The notes below the pieces were generated by a model that saw nothing but the letters and a program-made list of their open reading frames with translations, was not told the origin of the DNA and ran no database searches. Of a stretch of 64,000 nt of DNA, positions 1-11,220 are shown one piece after another. This DNA is from Dromiciops gliroides. Taxonomy: Eukaryota; Chordata; Mammalia; Microbiotheria; Microbiotheriidae. The translations under genes and the position numbers were made by a program. The DNA lies in NCBI RefSeq assembly GCF_019393635.1, contig NC_057861.1, forward strand, positions 720,228,232-720,292,231, written 5' to 3'. Each line of letters starts with the position of its first letter. Position 1 is the first letter of the stretch.

Positions 1-1198
1 CTCTGCATCTGAGAGTCTTGTAGCATTGCATTAAGTACTGAAATGTTACATTATGAGTTCATGGTTAAATATGAATGTAAAAGATGATTATTAAAATATA
101 AGAAATTATAAAGAGAATATTTTTAAATGATATGAAACTTATGAGTTAGTACAGAGTAAGGCAAGTAGAAACACAAAGATTTACAGAATGACTAAAAAAA
201 TCTACATTCTAATAATTTTAAAGATATAATCAGAATTTTGATGACTTGTAACGAACTATTTCAGACCTGGATACCTAAAAAGTACATATATTCTCTTCTT
301 AGTTAAAATGTAAGCAAATAAGTAATGGAGTTGATAGGGTGATTGAACTGGAGTCCATCAAATCCTAACTCAGATATTTTCTATCTGTGTTTCCCTATGG
401 AAGCCATTCAACCTCTCTTGGCCTCAGTTTCTTCAAGTATAAAATTGAGAGCATTGGAATTGATAGCTATTAAAGTTCTTTTTAGCTCCAAGTCTATATT
501 TCTATGAGTTCAGATCTGTGATGTACATTTTGTATGTCACAAGTAATGGTAATTGGTTTTGCTTAAATATTTTGGTTTGTTTCAACAAAAGATTCAATGC
601 AGATAATTTGGATTATGAAAAAATGTCTTAGCATAAAGCAAAGGACAACCATTAAAATAGTGATTAGATGGATAGCATTTTTTACATAGAAGATAAGCAT
701 AAATCCTCAATTTTTAATCTTCCAAAAATGGTAAAGTCCTTAGAAAAGTTAGAGTACTAAGTATTATTAGTAAATAATCCAGAGTAGGAAGTCTAAGCAC
801 ATAATTTTGTGTAATGAATTTATATTTCACTGTCAATTAGATCACAACATGGAAGAATACTTAAAGGAATGATTATGTACTACTCAAAGCATCTTAATAA
901 GCTTTAAATATACCTACCATATAAAACAGTGTCATTTATGGAAGGTCAGATTTGGTTGTTCAATTGAAGCTCAACATTAGAAGTATCAGAAAGCAAAAAT
1001 TAGCTATCCCAAATCGAATTGTTGTTTTAGATACTGTAGGGGATTCATGAATATATTGATAATACAGTGCATAAATTCTATGAATATTTCATTTTTCTAA
1101 TAATAGGATCAGCCCAGCAAAATATTTTCTTTGCCCCATTTTGTATGTGCAAACAAAAATGTACATGCATATATACAATGTAGACATGTTTTAGTTTG
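1..1198. other. AT-rich intergenic DNA
   Basis: No open frame, splice structure or young repeat is visible here. The only recognisable piece is an old CORE-SINE near 330-520, listed separately. The DNA is downstream of the contactin gene on the far right. Confidence 0.6.
330..520 (+). mobile_element. Old CORE-SINE (MIR/Mar1-like)
   Basis: The order of blocks fits a tRNA-derived CORE-SINE: a decayed tRNA B-box-like stretch, then CTCTTGGCCTCAGTTTCTTC and AAAATTGAGAGCATTGGAAT, then AGCTCCAAGTCTATATTTCT at the tail. It is heavily diverged and no target-site duplication (TSD) is visible. Confidence 0.65.
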
Positions 1199-1214
1199 GG
1201 GTATATACACACAT

Positions 1215-1301
<87 letters not shown>

Positions 1302-1318
1302 TTTTTATATATGTATGT
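1199..1318. repeat. (TA)n(TG)n(TA)n compound microsatellite
   Basis: A TA run, a TG run of about ten units (around 1242-1268) and a second TA run lie in near mirror symmetry. The small open frames on both strands here are Tyr/Ile/His/Thr repeats produced by the dinucleotide array and are not genes. Confidence 0.95.
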
Positions 1319-2059
1319 GTACACACTGCACTAAAACATATTTTTACCTCTCTTCTTTCCTTGTTTTTCATTCATTCAAGCACCAAATATTATAAATCAA
1401 ATCCAGTTTTCATCTGACCTTTCCACACTCAACATGAGCCTAAGGGGACCAGTTACTCTAGTTTTCCTTGGAATGTCAGAAGACTTGGGGAAAGAATGAA
1501 TAAAAAAAAAAAAAACATGTATTTCCTGCACTTTGTTTTTCCTACAAGTGACTGAAAAATCTTGCCTGATTTGGAACTGGTTGCTTGGCAGGTATTCCAG
1601 AATCCATTCAACATTGCAATTAGAAAAAGAGATCCATTATGGTAATGTATCAAATCTCCACTATAATAGACATCTTTTCTTTTTTCATTTTATTGTTCTT
1701 CCAAAGCTTTTTCCAAAACAGAAGTTACAGGTATGGGTTACATTACTCTCCCCTTCCCCCAACTTAGAAGTAAACTATTCTAACCTTTCCTTTCCTCTTT
1801 ACCATGCCAAAATATGAATGGAAAATGAAAAGAGAAATCAAGAACAAAAATAATGAGAAGCAAAGAAGTACGGCATTCTATTTTAAGATGAAAAAGTAAC
1901 ACTACTAAGGTTTTTTGTTTTTGTTTTTGTTTTCTCTCTAAGGATGTTGGAAAATTGTTCTAGCTCTGTGAATACACAGCCAGATCCAAACATGGATTAC
2001 TCAGGGCACCTTCATCACTATTCCAAACTTAACCATGTTCAAGTCTGAATAAATTATCT
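1319..2059. other. Unclassified intergenic DNA
   Basis: Nothing gene-like was found. Short A- and T-runs occur, but no repeat family could be named. Confidence 0.4.
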
Positions 2060-2560
2060 TGATTCCCAAATCCTCCCCTCTTTAAAATTTCCATTTCTGT
2101 CAAAGGCACCATCATCCCTCCAGTCTCCTAGGTTTCCCACTTCAGTATTATCTAGAATTTCTCATCAGCCTTTTCTTTAATTCTTCATATCCAATCATTT
2201 GCCAAATCTTGCTGTTTTGAACTCCCCAGCAGCTCTCACATCCAACCCCTTTTCTTTACTTATAAATGTATCCCTATAGTTCAGGCTCCCTTAACCTCTC
2301 ACCTGGAGTATTTTCATAAACTCTTAATTAGACTCCAATACCACAAGTCTCTTCCCATTCCACTGTATTCTATATACTGCTGTCAAAGTGATTTTCCTTG
2401 AGAACAGCTCTGAACTTGCCATTATGCTCCTTCAATTTATTCCAGTTATTCCCTGCTGAAATATAAACCCCCTGTTTAGCTTCTAGATCTTTTCAGAACT
2501 TAACTTGGAGATAACTTACTCTCTTCATTGGAAAAAAATACCCCTTCCCAATACATCAGT
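2060..2560 (+). mobile_element. L2 LINE fragment, 3' part of ORF2
   Basis: Decayed L2 signature blocks occur in L2 order. Examples are the ACTGCTGTCAAAGTGATTTT block and the ATTCCCTGCTGAAATATAAA block. The element is ancient, with many stops. It appears to continue at 3430-3720 beyond a MIR and a solo LTR. Confidence 0.6.
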
Positions 2561-2689
2561 CTTTCTAACTTGACCTCTCTGTTCCTCAAGCAACCATCAA
2601 GCAATAAACCTTGATTAAACACATGCAATAGACCAAGCACTTCACTAAGCACTGGAATGTGTATGTGGCACTTACTATATCCCAGGCAC

Positions 2690-2875
2690 TGTGCCAAATG
2701 TTTTACAATTATTATCTCATTTGACCCTCACACCAACCCAGCAATGTAAGTGATATTATTATCCCCATTTTATAGATAAGAAAACTGAGACTAAGAAGAA
2801 TTTAAGTGACTTCCCTATTTTAACTCTGGTGTTCCTGACTATAGCATTCCATTTACTATGCCACCTCTCTGCCTC
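2690..2875 (-). mobile_element. MIR SINE, antisense
   Basis: It contains the typical reverse-strand MIR series: ATTATTATCCCCATTTTATA, then GAAAACTGAG, then a decayed gap where GTCACACAGCTAG usually lies, then a TATGCCACCTCTCT-like head. It is strongly diverged. Just upstream (2590-2690) is a fragment with a 'CACTAAGCACTGG' motif found in several old mammalian repeats. Confidence 0.7.
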
Positions 2876-3125
2876 ATGGCACTCCATCCCCGATCTCTGT
2901 GTTGTGATGAAATAATGGGATTTAGCAGATACTCAAAGACCCACCTGGAGATTAATCAAGACTGATGGAATCAAGTGAGAGTGATTGACTGCTGTTTAGC
3001 CTACTTCAAGTTAACTGGATTGTAATCACACCTGGCTAGCCCTTAAGAAGGTATTGTTCTCAGAAGCTAGACTGTGAACTCAACTTGAGAACACCTTCAA
3101 AGCCAATGGATTTGGATGATGCCAA

Positions 3126-3178
3126 CCAATCAGCTTGAAGCAGTGTGTAAGAACTGCCTCTGTTCCAGACCTATAAAA
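3126..3178 (+). promoter_or_regulatory. LTR core promoter (CCAAT and TATA boxes)
   Basis: CCAAT at 3126-3130 and TATAAAA at 3172-3178 have about 40 bp between them, as in a retroviral U3. Transcription would start about 25-30 bp after the TATA box. Whether it is active today is unknown. Confidence 0.65.
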
Positions 3179-3325
3179 AGCTTCCACAATCAGCTTGCTG
3201 GATAGTTCCTGATTAAAGCAGGCTCATGGAGGAGGACCTGAGGATGAACCCAACCAGGCTGGAACTCTAGGCTAGAAAGACCTTTTCTTAACTTTCTGAA
3301 CTCCATGTTAATACTTGTAAGTTTT

Positions 3326-3331
3326 AATAAA
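3326..3331 (+). terminator. LTR polyadenylation signal AATAAA
   Basis: AATAAA lies about 150 bp after the TATA box and about 75 bp before the LTR end, where the R/U5 signal is expected. The sister LTR keeps the same motif on the opposite strand near 22500. Confidence 0.7.
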
Positions 3332-3429
3332 TGTTTAATGCCCAAAGACTGGTGCTGAGGCTTCTAATTTAAGGCAATCACACAATATAGATTTTAAACA
3401 TCACAGTGTCTTTGAACCAGTTATCTTAC

Positions 3430-3720
3430 ATGTCTGCAATGCCACTCACCTTCGATACCTTGCCAAAATGCCACCTCTTTCATGAAGCCTTTCCTAATTA
3501 ATCTTTCCATCTACTAATGTCTTCTCTCCTATACTACAGAGTATTTAACTACTTTGTATGGATTTCTATTTATTCTAATTGTATTTATTTTGTATTCTAT
3601 AATACTATGTAAGCTTCTTGGAATTAGGTATTTTTCATTATAAGTTTATATTTACTGCCTAGAATAGTGCCTGGCTCATAACATAATAGGCACTTAAATC
3701 CTGTGGATGAAAGAATTAAA
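3430..3720 (+). mobile_element. L2 LINE 3' end
   Basis: L2 3'-end hallmarks follow one another: CTTTCATGAAGCCTTTCCTAA, then TATGTAAGCTTCTTGGAATT, then TGCCTAGAATAGTGCCTGGC and a decayed ATAATAGGCACTTAAATcC. It continues the L2 interrupted upstream. Confidence 0.75.
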
Positions 3721-3772
3721 TGTTTTGATTTATAGCTGAATAGACAGATGATAGATGATGGAAAATGGGTGT

Positions 3773-3850
3773 GTATATATATATACACACATATATGCAT
3801 ATATATGTGTATATACATATATATGTGTATGTGTGTATATATGCATGTGT
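3773..3850. repeat. TA/TG-rich microsatellite
   Basis: Alternating GTGTATATAT and ACACATATAT blocks, imperfect and partly palindromic. Confidence 0.85.
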
Positions 3851-3889
3851 ATTTTAATTCCTTCTTGACTCAATTTGTCTTCTGACTCA

Positions 3890-4800
3890 CTTAATTCTTT
3901 TCAGTCTGGAATCTAAAGTTATCATACAAATGGAACCGCTTTTTTCAGTAGTCTTTTTATTGTCAAGTTGGATGGCTTTTTCTTAGACCTCACCATTCTT
4001 TATTTTTCCAAAGCACTTAACAGTGAGCTCATCCTCTCTACCTGGATGCTCCCTCTTTTCTCTATTTTCATGATACTGTTCTCTCTTGATTGTCTTCCTA
4101 CCTTTTCGACCATTATTTAGTCTCTTTTATTGGCTCATTATCCAAGGTGTGAGAATTGTCCATTGCTCTCTCTTTGGCTGACTATCTTTGAGTTCTCTCC
4201 CATTGACTTCATCAATTATCATGAGTTTAACTATTATCTATATGCAGATTACTCCCAATCTAAGTAACTAGGCCAGCACTTTCCTAAATTACAGCCCCAC
4301 ATTTAAAACTATTATAAATTTGGTTCTACCAGTAAAGTCTTACAATTTTAATATGATAACTTTTGTCTTATCTTGTCCAGAACCAGGGCAATTTACTACA
4401 GTGTAGGCATCTCTATATCATGCCAAAGTATCAATACCCCATCTGTTATCAGTTTCGTTTTGCATGTGTGTGTGTTATATTTCCTCTGCTTCTTGAGGTT
4501 AGATATCATGTAGCTTGTATCAACATTCCCATTTCTTATATAATGCATGACAGGTAATAAGTGCTTTAAAATATTTTATTTATCTAGAAATATAACTAGC
4601 TATCAAATTGGACATCTTATAGGAATCTAATACTTAACATTGATGATGTAGAATTGTCATTTTCCCTAAACATATCCCTCATTCAAACCTTCTATCTTTT
4701 CTTTGAGAGTGCCATCATACTTTCAATCTATCTAGGTTCAAAGTCTCTTAGTCACCTTGACTCACTCTCATCATGAACTTCCAATTGGTTATGAAATCTT
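3890..4800 (+). mobile_element. L2 LINE ORF2 (reverse transcriptase region), decayed
   Basis: Blocks read like the L2 reverse transcriptase in the plus direction. The clearest is near 4220-4265, which translates as NYYLYADYSQS, resembling the YADDSQ catalytic box with the second Asp replaced by Tyr. Further L2-like blocks lie at 4670-4800. Many stops and indels make it a fossil. Confidence 0.6.
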
Positions 4801-5838
4801 GTCAGTTGCAATTAAATTTTAAAATTCTAAACTACCTAATACTAAAGTATAAAGGGTTACAGTGGTTAGAAATATTACCAAGATAGTTTTGACATAGCTA
4901 AGATAACAATAAGATGCATAGTATAAAGGAGAAACAGAATAACATGACCATAAACTCAAGAGGAATGGAAGGTAGGATGCAAATCTCTTTAACAGAAAGA
5001 AGAAAGGTGAGACTTGAGCCTTAGCTCTACCACTTTCTCTCCAAGCAATTAACCTTCTCAAAGCCTAGTTTCCTTGGTTGTCAAATGTGAATTGATTTAG
5101 AAATTGAGTCAGACTTTAGAGACCATCCATTTCCCCTGTCATTTTGTCATTCTGAGGCCCTGAAAGGTTGAGTAATTCTTTAAGAGTGTATATGGGTAAT
5201 AAAGGCAGAATTCAAACTCAGGTTCTTATATTCTAGACTCTTTGCTTCTTTTAATGTGTCCTATAACCCTACCCATAATTACCTGAGAGGATTGTTATGA
5301 AGAACAAATGAGATCAATTGAGTTAAATGGTTCTATAACCTTAAAGTGTTTTACAAATGTCAGCTGCTATTAGTAATATTTTTTATGATGTAAACAGAAT
5401 TATTTATCTGAAATTTGAACTAAATGAACCAGGTGTTCAGGACTTACAATAGTATAGTCAAGCTTATTTTTTTTACTCCAGTCTATAGAAAGAAAACCTC
5501 AACAGAGATCCATGGTATTTTGAAATGTAAATCTAAAATACTTCAAGTTTTCATTTTCCTCACCACTTTGTGCTATATTTGTTAGTTGAGAAAGACAAAC
5601 GATAATTTTAGTTTAATGTGTAGTATTCACAATTACAGGAATAATATCTATTTTCTAGAAGAATGTCAGAATAAAATTATCATTTGTGTTTAGTATTACA
5701 TAGATCTTTTTAAGTACAGGCTATTATACATTTTTTTAAAATTATCTTATACAAAAACACATTTTCCAAACTGACCATATTTTCTAAACATCTCTTCCCC
5801 TCTTGTATCATAGGCAAAAATAGCATAAATAAATAAGT
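4801..5838. other. Intergenic DNA with CORE-SINE fragments
   Basis: An antisense MIR/CORE-SINE fragment lies at about 5100-5250 (GAGGCCCTGAAAGGTTGAGT, AATTCAAACTCAGGTTCTT). A plus-strand CORE-SINE tail lies at about 5270-5390 (GAGAGGATTGTTATGAAG, CCTTAAAGTGTTTTACAAAT). The remainder shows nothing nameable. Confidence 0.5.
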
Positions 5839-6413
5839 TGTGGGGACCAAATTTTAACTGGGGAGTGTTAGCTAAGTGGCTTGCTGCAATATTGGGGCAA
5901 GGAAGGAGACCGGCAGCCTCCCTCAAAACAGAGCAGGATTTATTTAACAAGAACAAACTTTAAAAAAAAAAACACAAACAAGATCAGTAGAATCAAGGGA
6001 AAGGAAATAACATGAGGAAAAGGGAAATTATACAACCTGAATAGCACCATCGCCCAGGAATCATCTGAGGACACACAGCAGTGTCCTGTCACCTTCCAAC
6101 TGCAAGCTAGAATGGCAAATCTCCTCCCTTCTTCCTAGCAGACCCCAGACAGCCCCCAGCCAATTGGCTGGCTGCTCTGACAGTCACATGACTGCACTCA
6201 CTAGGCTTGCAATCATTATAATTTTGCCAGGCCCATGTAGGTGTCAGCGAGTGGTGATGATGTGAGGTGCCAGTGCCAAGGAGATGGCTACAACTGGTGG
6301 ATGGAGCACCATGCTGTTTGTGGAGCCCCAAATGCCAGATTGCACCAAGGTTTATTTTAAAAATTCTAGCCAAAAGATGGGGTCATAAAAACCTCAAATA
6401 ACAATTCTTTACA
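5839..6413 (-). mobile_element. Solo LTR, endogenous retrovirus (family 2)
   Basis: The 575-bp block runs from TGTGGGGACC to TTCTTTACA on the plus strand and is flanked by AAGT on both sides (5835-5838 and 6414-6417), a 4-bp TSD. Read on the minus strand it starts TGTAAAG and ends CCCCACA. An AATAAA (plus-strand TTTATT near 5938) lies about 100 bp from the 3' end, as in an R/U5 junction. It is more GC-rich than its surroundings. No internal region is attached. The sequence differs from the other LTR family in the window. Confidence 0.7.
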
Positions 6414-7012
6414 AAGTGAATGAATGAATAAATAAATACATTTAAAAAATAATTTCACATTTGTAGAGACACATTTATTGGTACTCAAATATTTCGATCT
6501 CTAAGCCGCATGATTATTGTTAATTTTAAATAATCATCCCACTGTGCTTGTGCCTCCAATATTATTTCCACTGTAGCCAAATTAATTGAATACTGCTTAA
6601 AGTTTATCATCTATAGAGTATGCCCATCGTTCATCCTTTGCATTTATGATACAGATGGCATAATGTAAAGAGCGCTGATTATGAACAAAGGGCTGGAAGT
6701 ATGCGGGTAACATGTCTTTGCTACCTTTTGAGTATGGTAGATGGGGCTGGGCAAGGTGATGTGGCTATTCCCAACTGCTAGTTTTGGGAAGGAGAAAGAG
6801 GTGAACCAGTGATGAGGTCTGAGCCCAGATGCTTTTGAAAAATTCCAGGTGCTTCAACAGCAGTAGCAGCAAGAATCTCATTCCATGTATTCTTGGGGTT
6901 TGCAGAGCCCAAGAGTTCTCCTTGCCTTGAAACTTAACTCAGGATATCTAGTCTTACAAGAGCCTAAACAGAAAGTTAGGGAGTGAAAATGTGGAGATGT
7001 AATCACTATTTT
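6414..7012. other. Unclassified intergenic DNA
   Basis: A possible SINE scrap occurs near 6655-6690 (CATAATGTAAAGAGCGCTGA). Nothing else is recognisable. Confidence 0.4.
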
Positions 7013-7025
7013 AAAAGAAAACTTA

Positions 7026-7181
7026 GGGGAAGCTAGGTGGCTCAGTGAATAGAGCACTGGTCCTGGAGTCAGGAGAATCTGAGTTCAAATCCGGCCTCAG
7101 ACACTTAATACTTACTAGCTGTGTGACCCTAGGCAAGTCACTTAACCCCAATTGCCTCACCAAAACAAAAAATGAAAATAA
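7026..7181 (+). mobile_element. WSINE1-type SINE
   Basis: Full-length tRNA-headed SINE with a B-box-like GAGTTCAAATCC and a CORE block CTAGCTGTGTGACCCTAGGC, ending in an A-rich tail. The TSD AAAAGAAAACTTA (7013-7025) recurs with one mismatch at 7182-7194. Confidence 0.95.
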
Positions 7182-7194
7182 AAAAGAAAACTCA

Positions 7195-8268
7195 GGCTTA
7201 TGGGCAGATTCTAGATCTCACCAAAAATAAACTGGCCCTACCAATGACACAAACAAAAACAAAGAAGACTTTGAATGAGAATGCAGAAGTTACTACAAGT
7301 AAAAGCAGTTTGGATCAGAAGGTATTCTACAGAAATACTTGAGAATCACCACCCACAGTTAACTTGAGTGACTAGACAATCATATTGACCAGACACAAGG
7401 CACTAGTCTCTAGCTTTCTGATCAAATTGCTCAAATGTTTGACAGCACGTCAACCCTAGTTTCCATGGTGATATCAACCCAAATCTCCAGCACACTACTC
7501 TAACAGGTAGAATGAGTTGTGTTTAATGCCAGCATATGCCACCCTCAGATAACACCAGTGCAGTTGCTCTTCTTGGACACACTGACTTAGAAGTCTGAAA
7601 AGCTATGACAACTGGATTTTGATAAATCACAGATCTTCTTTGTCTGACTTGAGAGATTATCTTTATTTTGGCCGGGGGCAAAGTGAGACAGGGAGGGTGA
7701 GCATGCTTTCCTTTCTCCATTTCTCATGCCCTGCAGCCTCAACTGGAAGTAGCTACCTATACTATATTTTATGATAAAGATTAATTTATCATCATTTTTG
7801 TGGTTTGTCAATTCTAAGGAGTATTCTTACAGGTGGTGGAGACTTTTCTGGGTTTGCCCATGGCTCACACAATGCTTATTTAGACCTAGACTACAGAAGC
7901 TGATATTGAGACTGTTTGAACAAAGAGACAATCAATTTCTGATCAATACAGACATGGAGCACTCATGGTTTTGATTTGTATTTCTTACTGTCTTCTGGAA
8001 AGGGACCACTGACCATAGGGCAGATTGGAGAGACTATCATATAAAGGGGGAAAACTATGGTTTTGGAATTTGTTTGGAGGTCAGTGTGTTGGCTTGTCTA
8101 AGAAGGCAGAAGAATGGAGACCATCTGAGGGAGACATAGCTGGTAAACCATTTAAAGGCGTTTGCAGGGTTGTCCTGCCTTTAGCTATTGTAGGAGATGT
8201 TTACTCTCACTTATATAATGTAGATGTTGGCCATAGATTTGTAATCTTTGAGAGACATTCATAAAACA
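7195..8268. other. Unclassified intergenic DNA
   Basis: Several short open frames exist on both strands, but none resembles a known protein and no splice pattern supports them. No repeat family could be assigned. Confidence 0.4.
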
Positions 8269-8450
8269 TACCATTCTTGAAATTGATTGCATACATTTGA
8301 AGTATATCTCATACACTTAAAATTCAAAAATGAAAGACAGGGATAACTTCTATGATTTGAACTGTAAATATTCTCCTCACCTGAACCATTCTTAAATTGC
8401 CTTAATTTTAACATCTCAAATCCTTTATTGCTAATATGAGATAACAATTT
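8269..8450 (+). repeat. Dispersed direct repeat, copy 1
   Basis: About 180 bp beginning ACCATTCTTGAA and containing AAATTGCCTTAATTTTA recurs at 9780-9965 in the same orientation, with roughly 75-80% identity by eye. Family unknown. The 160-codon open frame on the minus strand (8259-8741) runs across it but matches nothing I know. Confidence 0.7.
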
Positions 8451-8972
8451 AAAGATATTGTTGTATATAAGGTTAATAATTTTCTTAACTTCTCTGTACC
8501 AAAACTGTGTGACTGTCTGTGTGTGTATGCATCTCTGTGTGTATATGTGTATGATTTCCTGCTGTTCTTTGTCACAAAAAGTTCCAGTGATTACTGGTAG
8601 CAAAGATTTACTGAATGTCAATATCCTTCTTTGAATTCTATTCTGATATGTTGCTAGTAAGCTATACCAAATCTTCAGCAGTATTGGTGAGTAGTTCTGT
8701 TTTTGATATATTGAGCTTGAGTATTTACATGATTCAATCAATTAATAGGCATGTATTATGTACTTACTATGTATAAGGAACAATTAGGTGCTGATGTTAT
8801 AAAGACTGAAATGATCCTTACTCACAAGAAGCATTAGGTTTATTTTCAAATTAACCAAAATTTGAAATGCTTTATAATATAGCGTGATATTAACATTAGC
8901 ATTGAAAAGAACTTCAGGGAGTTTGTGATAATAAAATCACCTTGAGGGATTTATCAAGGTTCAAACCTCAAA
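8451..8972. other. Intergenic DNA between direct repeats
   Basis: Near 8735-8830 there is a scrap of an old repeat (ATGTATTATGTACTTACTATG). The rest is unclassified. Confidence 0.4.
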
Positions 8973-8985
8973 CCTGTTTCTTTTT

Positions 8986-9177
8986 GTTTGTTTGTTTTGT
9001 TTAGTTTGGGTTTTTTTGGTTTGTTTGTTTTTGTTTGTTTTTTGCAGGGCAATAAGGGTTAAATGACTTGCCCAGGGTCACACAGCTAGCAAGTGTCAAG
9101 TGTCTGAGACAAGATTTTAACTCAGGTCCTCCTGAATCCAGGGCTGGTGCTTTATCCACTGTACCACCTAGCTGCCC
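8986..9177 (-). mobile_element. WSINE1-type SINE, antisense
   Basis: The T/G-rich tail comes first on the plus strand, then GACTTGCCCAGGGTCACACA and finally CCACCTAGCTGCCCC, the reversed head. Perfect 13-bp TSD CCTGTTTCTTTTT at 8973-8985 and 9178-9190. Confidence 0.95.
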
Positions 9178-9190
9178 CCTGTTTCTTTTT

Positions 9191-9779
9191 ACTTTTTTCT
9201 TTTCTTTTTCTTTTTTTTTTTTGGACAGACTGAAACAAATGCAGATTATTGAATTGAATACCAGTGCCACTAATAGCTTTCATATGAATATAAACCTCCT
9301 TGTTGAGTGACCATTAGTTGATACATACAATTTACCCAAATTAGTTTGATATATCTCTATTTTCAAGTGTTCTAGCTTGAAATATTTAGTGATTATGCAC
9401 CATTTGAGACCACATAATCTGACTCAAGATAATATTGTTTTTTAAATAAGGAATTAGGTGAGGACTTCTAGGGGTCAATGTTATTTGAAAAATTACTAAG
9501 AACTGGAAAGTACTCTGTATGAGTTTGCAAGGTTATACACACCGACAATTTAGGATGACAGCATCCTTTCATTTTTAAGGAGTTAAAACGTCTGTACATT
9601 TGGAAAGGCAGTCATATATTCAATTATGTTTTGCTGCCAACACAAATAAACTGAAATTTATCTGTTCAAAATTGGTTTAGATTTCATAACCATTACACTT
9701 AAAGGTAATAAAAGTTGCCTAAATTAATTATTGTTGCTATCAGAAGCCCTTGAAAATGCCTGTGATTCTTTATGTGCAC
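9191..9779. other. Unclassified intergenic DNA
   Basis: A T-rich stretch is followed by AT-rich DNA with no recognisable gene or repeat. Confidence 0.4.
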
Positions 9780-9965
9780 ACCATTCTTGAAGCACATTCC
9801 ATAATCTTGAAATTTATCTCATATATTTGAAACTCAAACATGAAGAACAAACAGAGATAACCTCCATGTTTTGAACTATAAATATTCCTCTCACTTTGAA
9901 CATCTGAAATTGCCTTAATTTTAGCATCTCAAACTCATTATTACTAGTACCTCCAGATAAAATCT
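9780..9965 (+). repeat. Dispersed direct repeat, copy 2
   Basis: Second copy of the element at 8269-8450: ACCATTCTTGAA start, TTGAACTATAAATATTC and AAATTGCCTTAATTTTA blocks in the same order. The copies lie 1.5 kb apart. Confidence 0.7.
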
Positions 9966-10487
9966 ACTTTTTAGGCTTAGTTAGAATCTTGGGTCATGGA
10001 TGTGTCAGTTTTTAAAGTGTCATCACAAAAAAGTCAATAGAGTTATGGGAATAATTGTACTAATAAACAATAATTAGAATTTATGAAGTGCTTTTCATCT
10101 TCAAAATGCTTTACAAACATTAATTAATCACAGTCCCAAGAGTATGAGCCTATTCAGTCGAGCATTCATCTCTAGGAATAACATGAAAAACATGTTAATG
10201 TTTGGCCCAGCATACTCAGACATTTTGGCTGGGGAAAATCTAACCAGTCACTATGGAAGCCTTCAAAATTGTAAAAGGGTTTACTCACTTCATTACATTG
10301 AGGTTTATTTTCTGTCTTGATGGTGTTTGAACTTCCAGTCCTTATTTAGCAAGGCATTATATTGTCCTTCCTACTGAGTTTCACCCTGAATAATATATGC
10401 ATTTAAGATATGCATAAAATAAATGTAAAGGACATCTAAAAATACAAATAAATAACAGTCCTTTATGTTACAAATGGACATACAGGC
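9966..10487. other. Intergenic DNA with CORE-SINE tail scrap
   Basis: Around 10060-10140 an antisense CORE-SINE tail is visible (GAAGTGCTTTTCATCTTC, ATGCTTTACAAACATTA). No gene. Confidence 0.45.
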
Positions 10488-10500
10488 ATACATATATGTG

Positions 10501-10540
<40 letters not shown>

Positions 10541-10770
10541 TATATACATCTACATTTATAGATACACATACATACACATGTGCCTGTATATGCATACATA
10601 TATGTATATAATTATATATACACATGTGTATAGGTATATATATGTACACCTATATATGTATAAGTGTATGCATATAAGTATGTGTATGTATATATACACA
10701 CATATGTATATCTATGTTTACACCTACATCCGCATCTATATCTACATCTATCTATATATCCATCATATAT
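10488..10770. repeat. TA/GA/CA compound microsatellite
   Basis: A (TA)n run, a (GA)n run at about 10518-10538, then imperfect TATACACA and CATCTA units for 200 bp. Open frames on both strands are dinucleotide artefacts. Confidence 0.9.
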
Positions 10771-10967
10771 AACTGAGAGATACAATTCATTGTAAACTAC
10801 TAGGGAGTTCCTTCTAATGATTTTATCATTTTCTTGCTAGAAAACCACAGGTATTCCGAAGCAGAGATCTTATTTTTTTCCTATTTGACATAGTGCTTTG
10901 TACATCATAGATATTTGTTAGATAAATGGAATGATAGCTATTAATATAGCCTTTTCACAAAAAAAGG

Positions 10968-11220
10968 AAATCACAGAATCATAGAATTTCAGAGTAAAAG
11001 GAACTTTGGAGTGTTTCTGAGCCAACTCATGTTTAAATATGAATCAACTGCATAACAACACTAATGAGTCTTCATCCAATCTGTATTTGAAAAATTGAAG
11101 TAAAGACAATCACATTAATTTCTGAGGTAACCATTTATCTATTGAATCTTTCCAGTTGGGAGGAGATTTTGTTTATACAAACCTTAAATTGCCCCAATTG
11201 GAGTCTTCACACTGCTTCTA
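10968..11220 (+). mobile_element. CR1/L3-like LINE fragment
   Basis: The series ATCATAGAATTTCAGAGT, AAAAGGAACTTTGGAG, AACTCATGTTTAAATATGAA and GTATTTGAAAAATTGAAGT follows the amniote CR1/L3 3'-region pattern ('cagaatttcagagttgg...'). Strongly decayed. Confidence 0.5.

Larger units (their letters stand above)
2903..3405 (+). mobile_element. Solo LTR, endogenous retrovirus (family 1)
   Basis: This 503-bp element begins TGTGATG and ends CATCACA, a perfect 7-bp terminal inverted repeat of the TG...CA type. It is flanked by GTGT on both sides (2899-2902 and 3406-3409), so the TSD is 4 bp, as in gammaretrovirus-like (class I) elements. Inside are CCAAT boxes, a TATAAAA and an AATAAA in LTR order (U3-R-U5). 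No internal retroviral sequence is attached, so it is a solo LTR left by recombination. It interrupts an L2. A sister copy lies at 22427-22938 on the other strand. Confidence 0.88.

Noticed and set aside
1078-1417. Overlapping open frames on both strands encoding Tyr-Ile and Cys-Val runs
   Set aside because: These are products of the TA/TG microsatellite, as are those at 10371-10772, 31408-31654, 57750-58230, 61512-61761 and 62164-62413.
7045-7230. Recurrent short open frames such as 7045-7230, 13844-14062, 17608-17802 and 18258-18449 with the phrase LRHLTLTSCVTLGKS
   Set aside because: They are translations of the WSINE body. The similarity among them reflects the repeat, not a protein family.
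8259-8741. 160-codon minus-strand open frame
   Set aside because: No recognisable domain, low-complexity codon content, and it spans a dispersed repeat. Most likely chance in AT-rich DNA.
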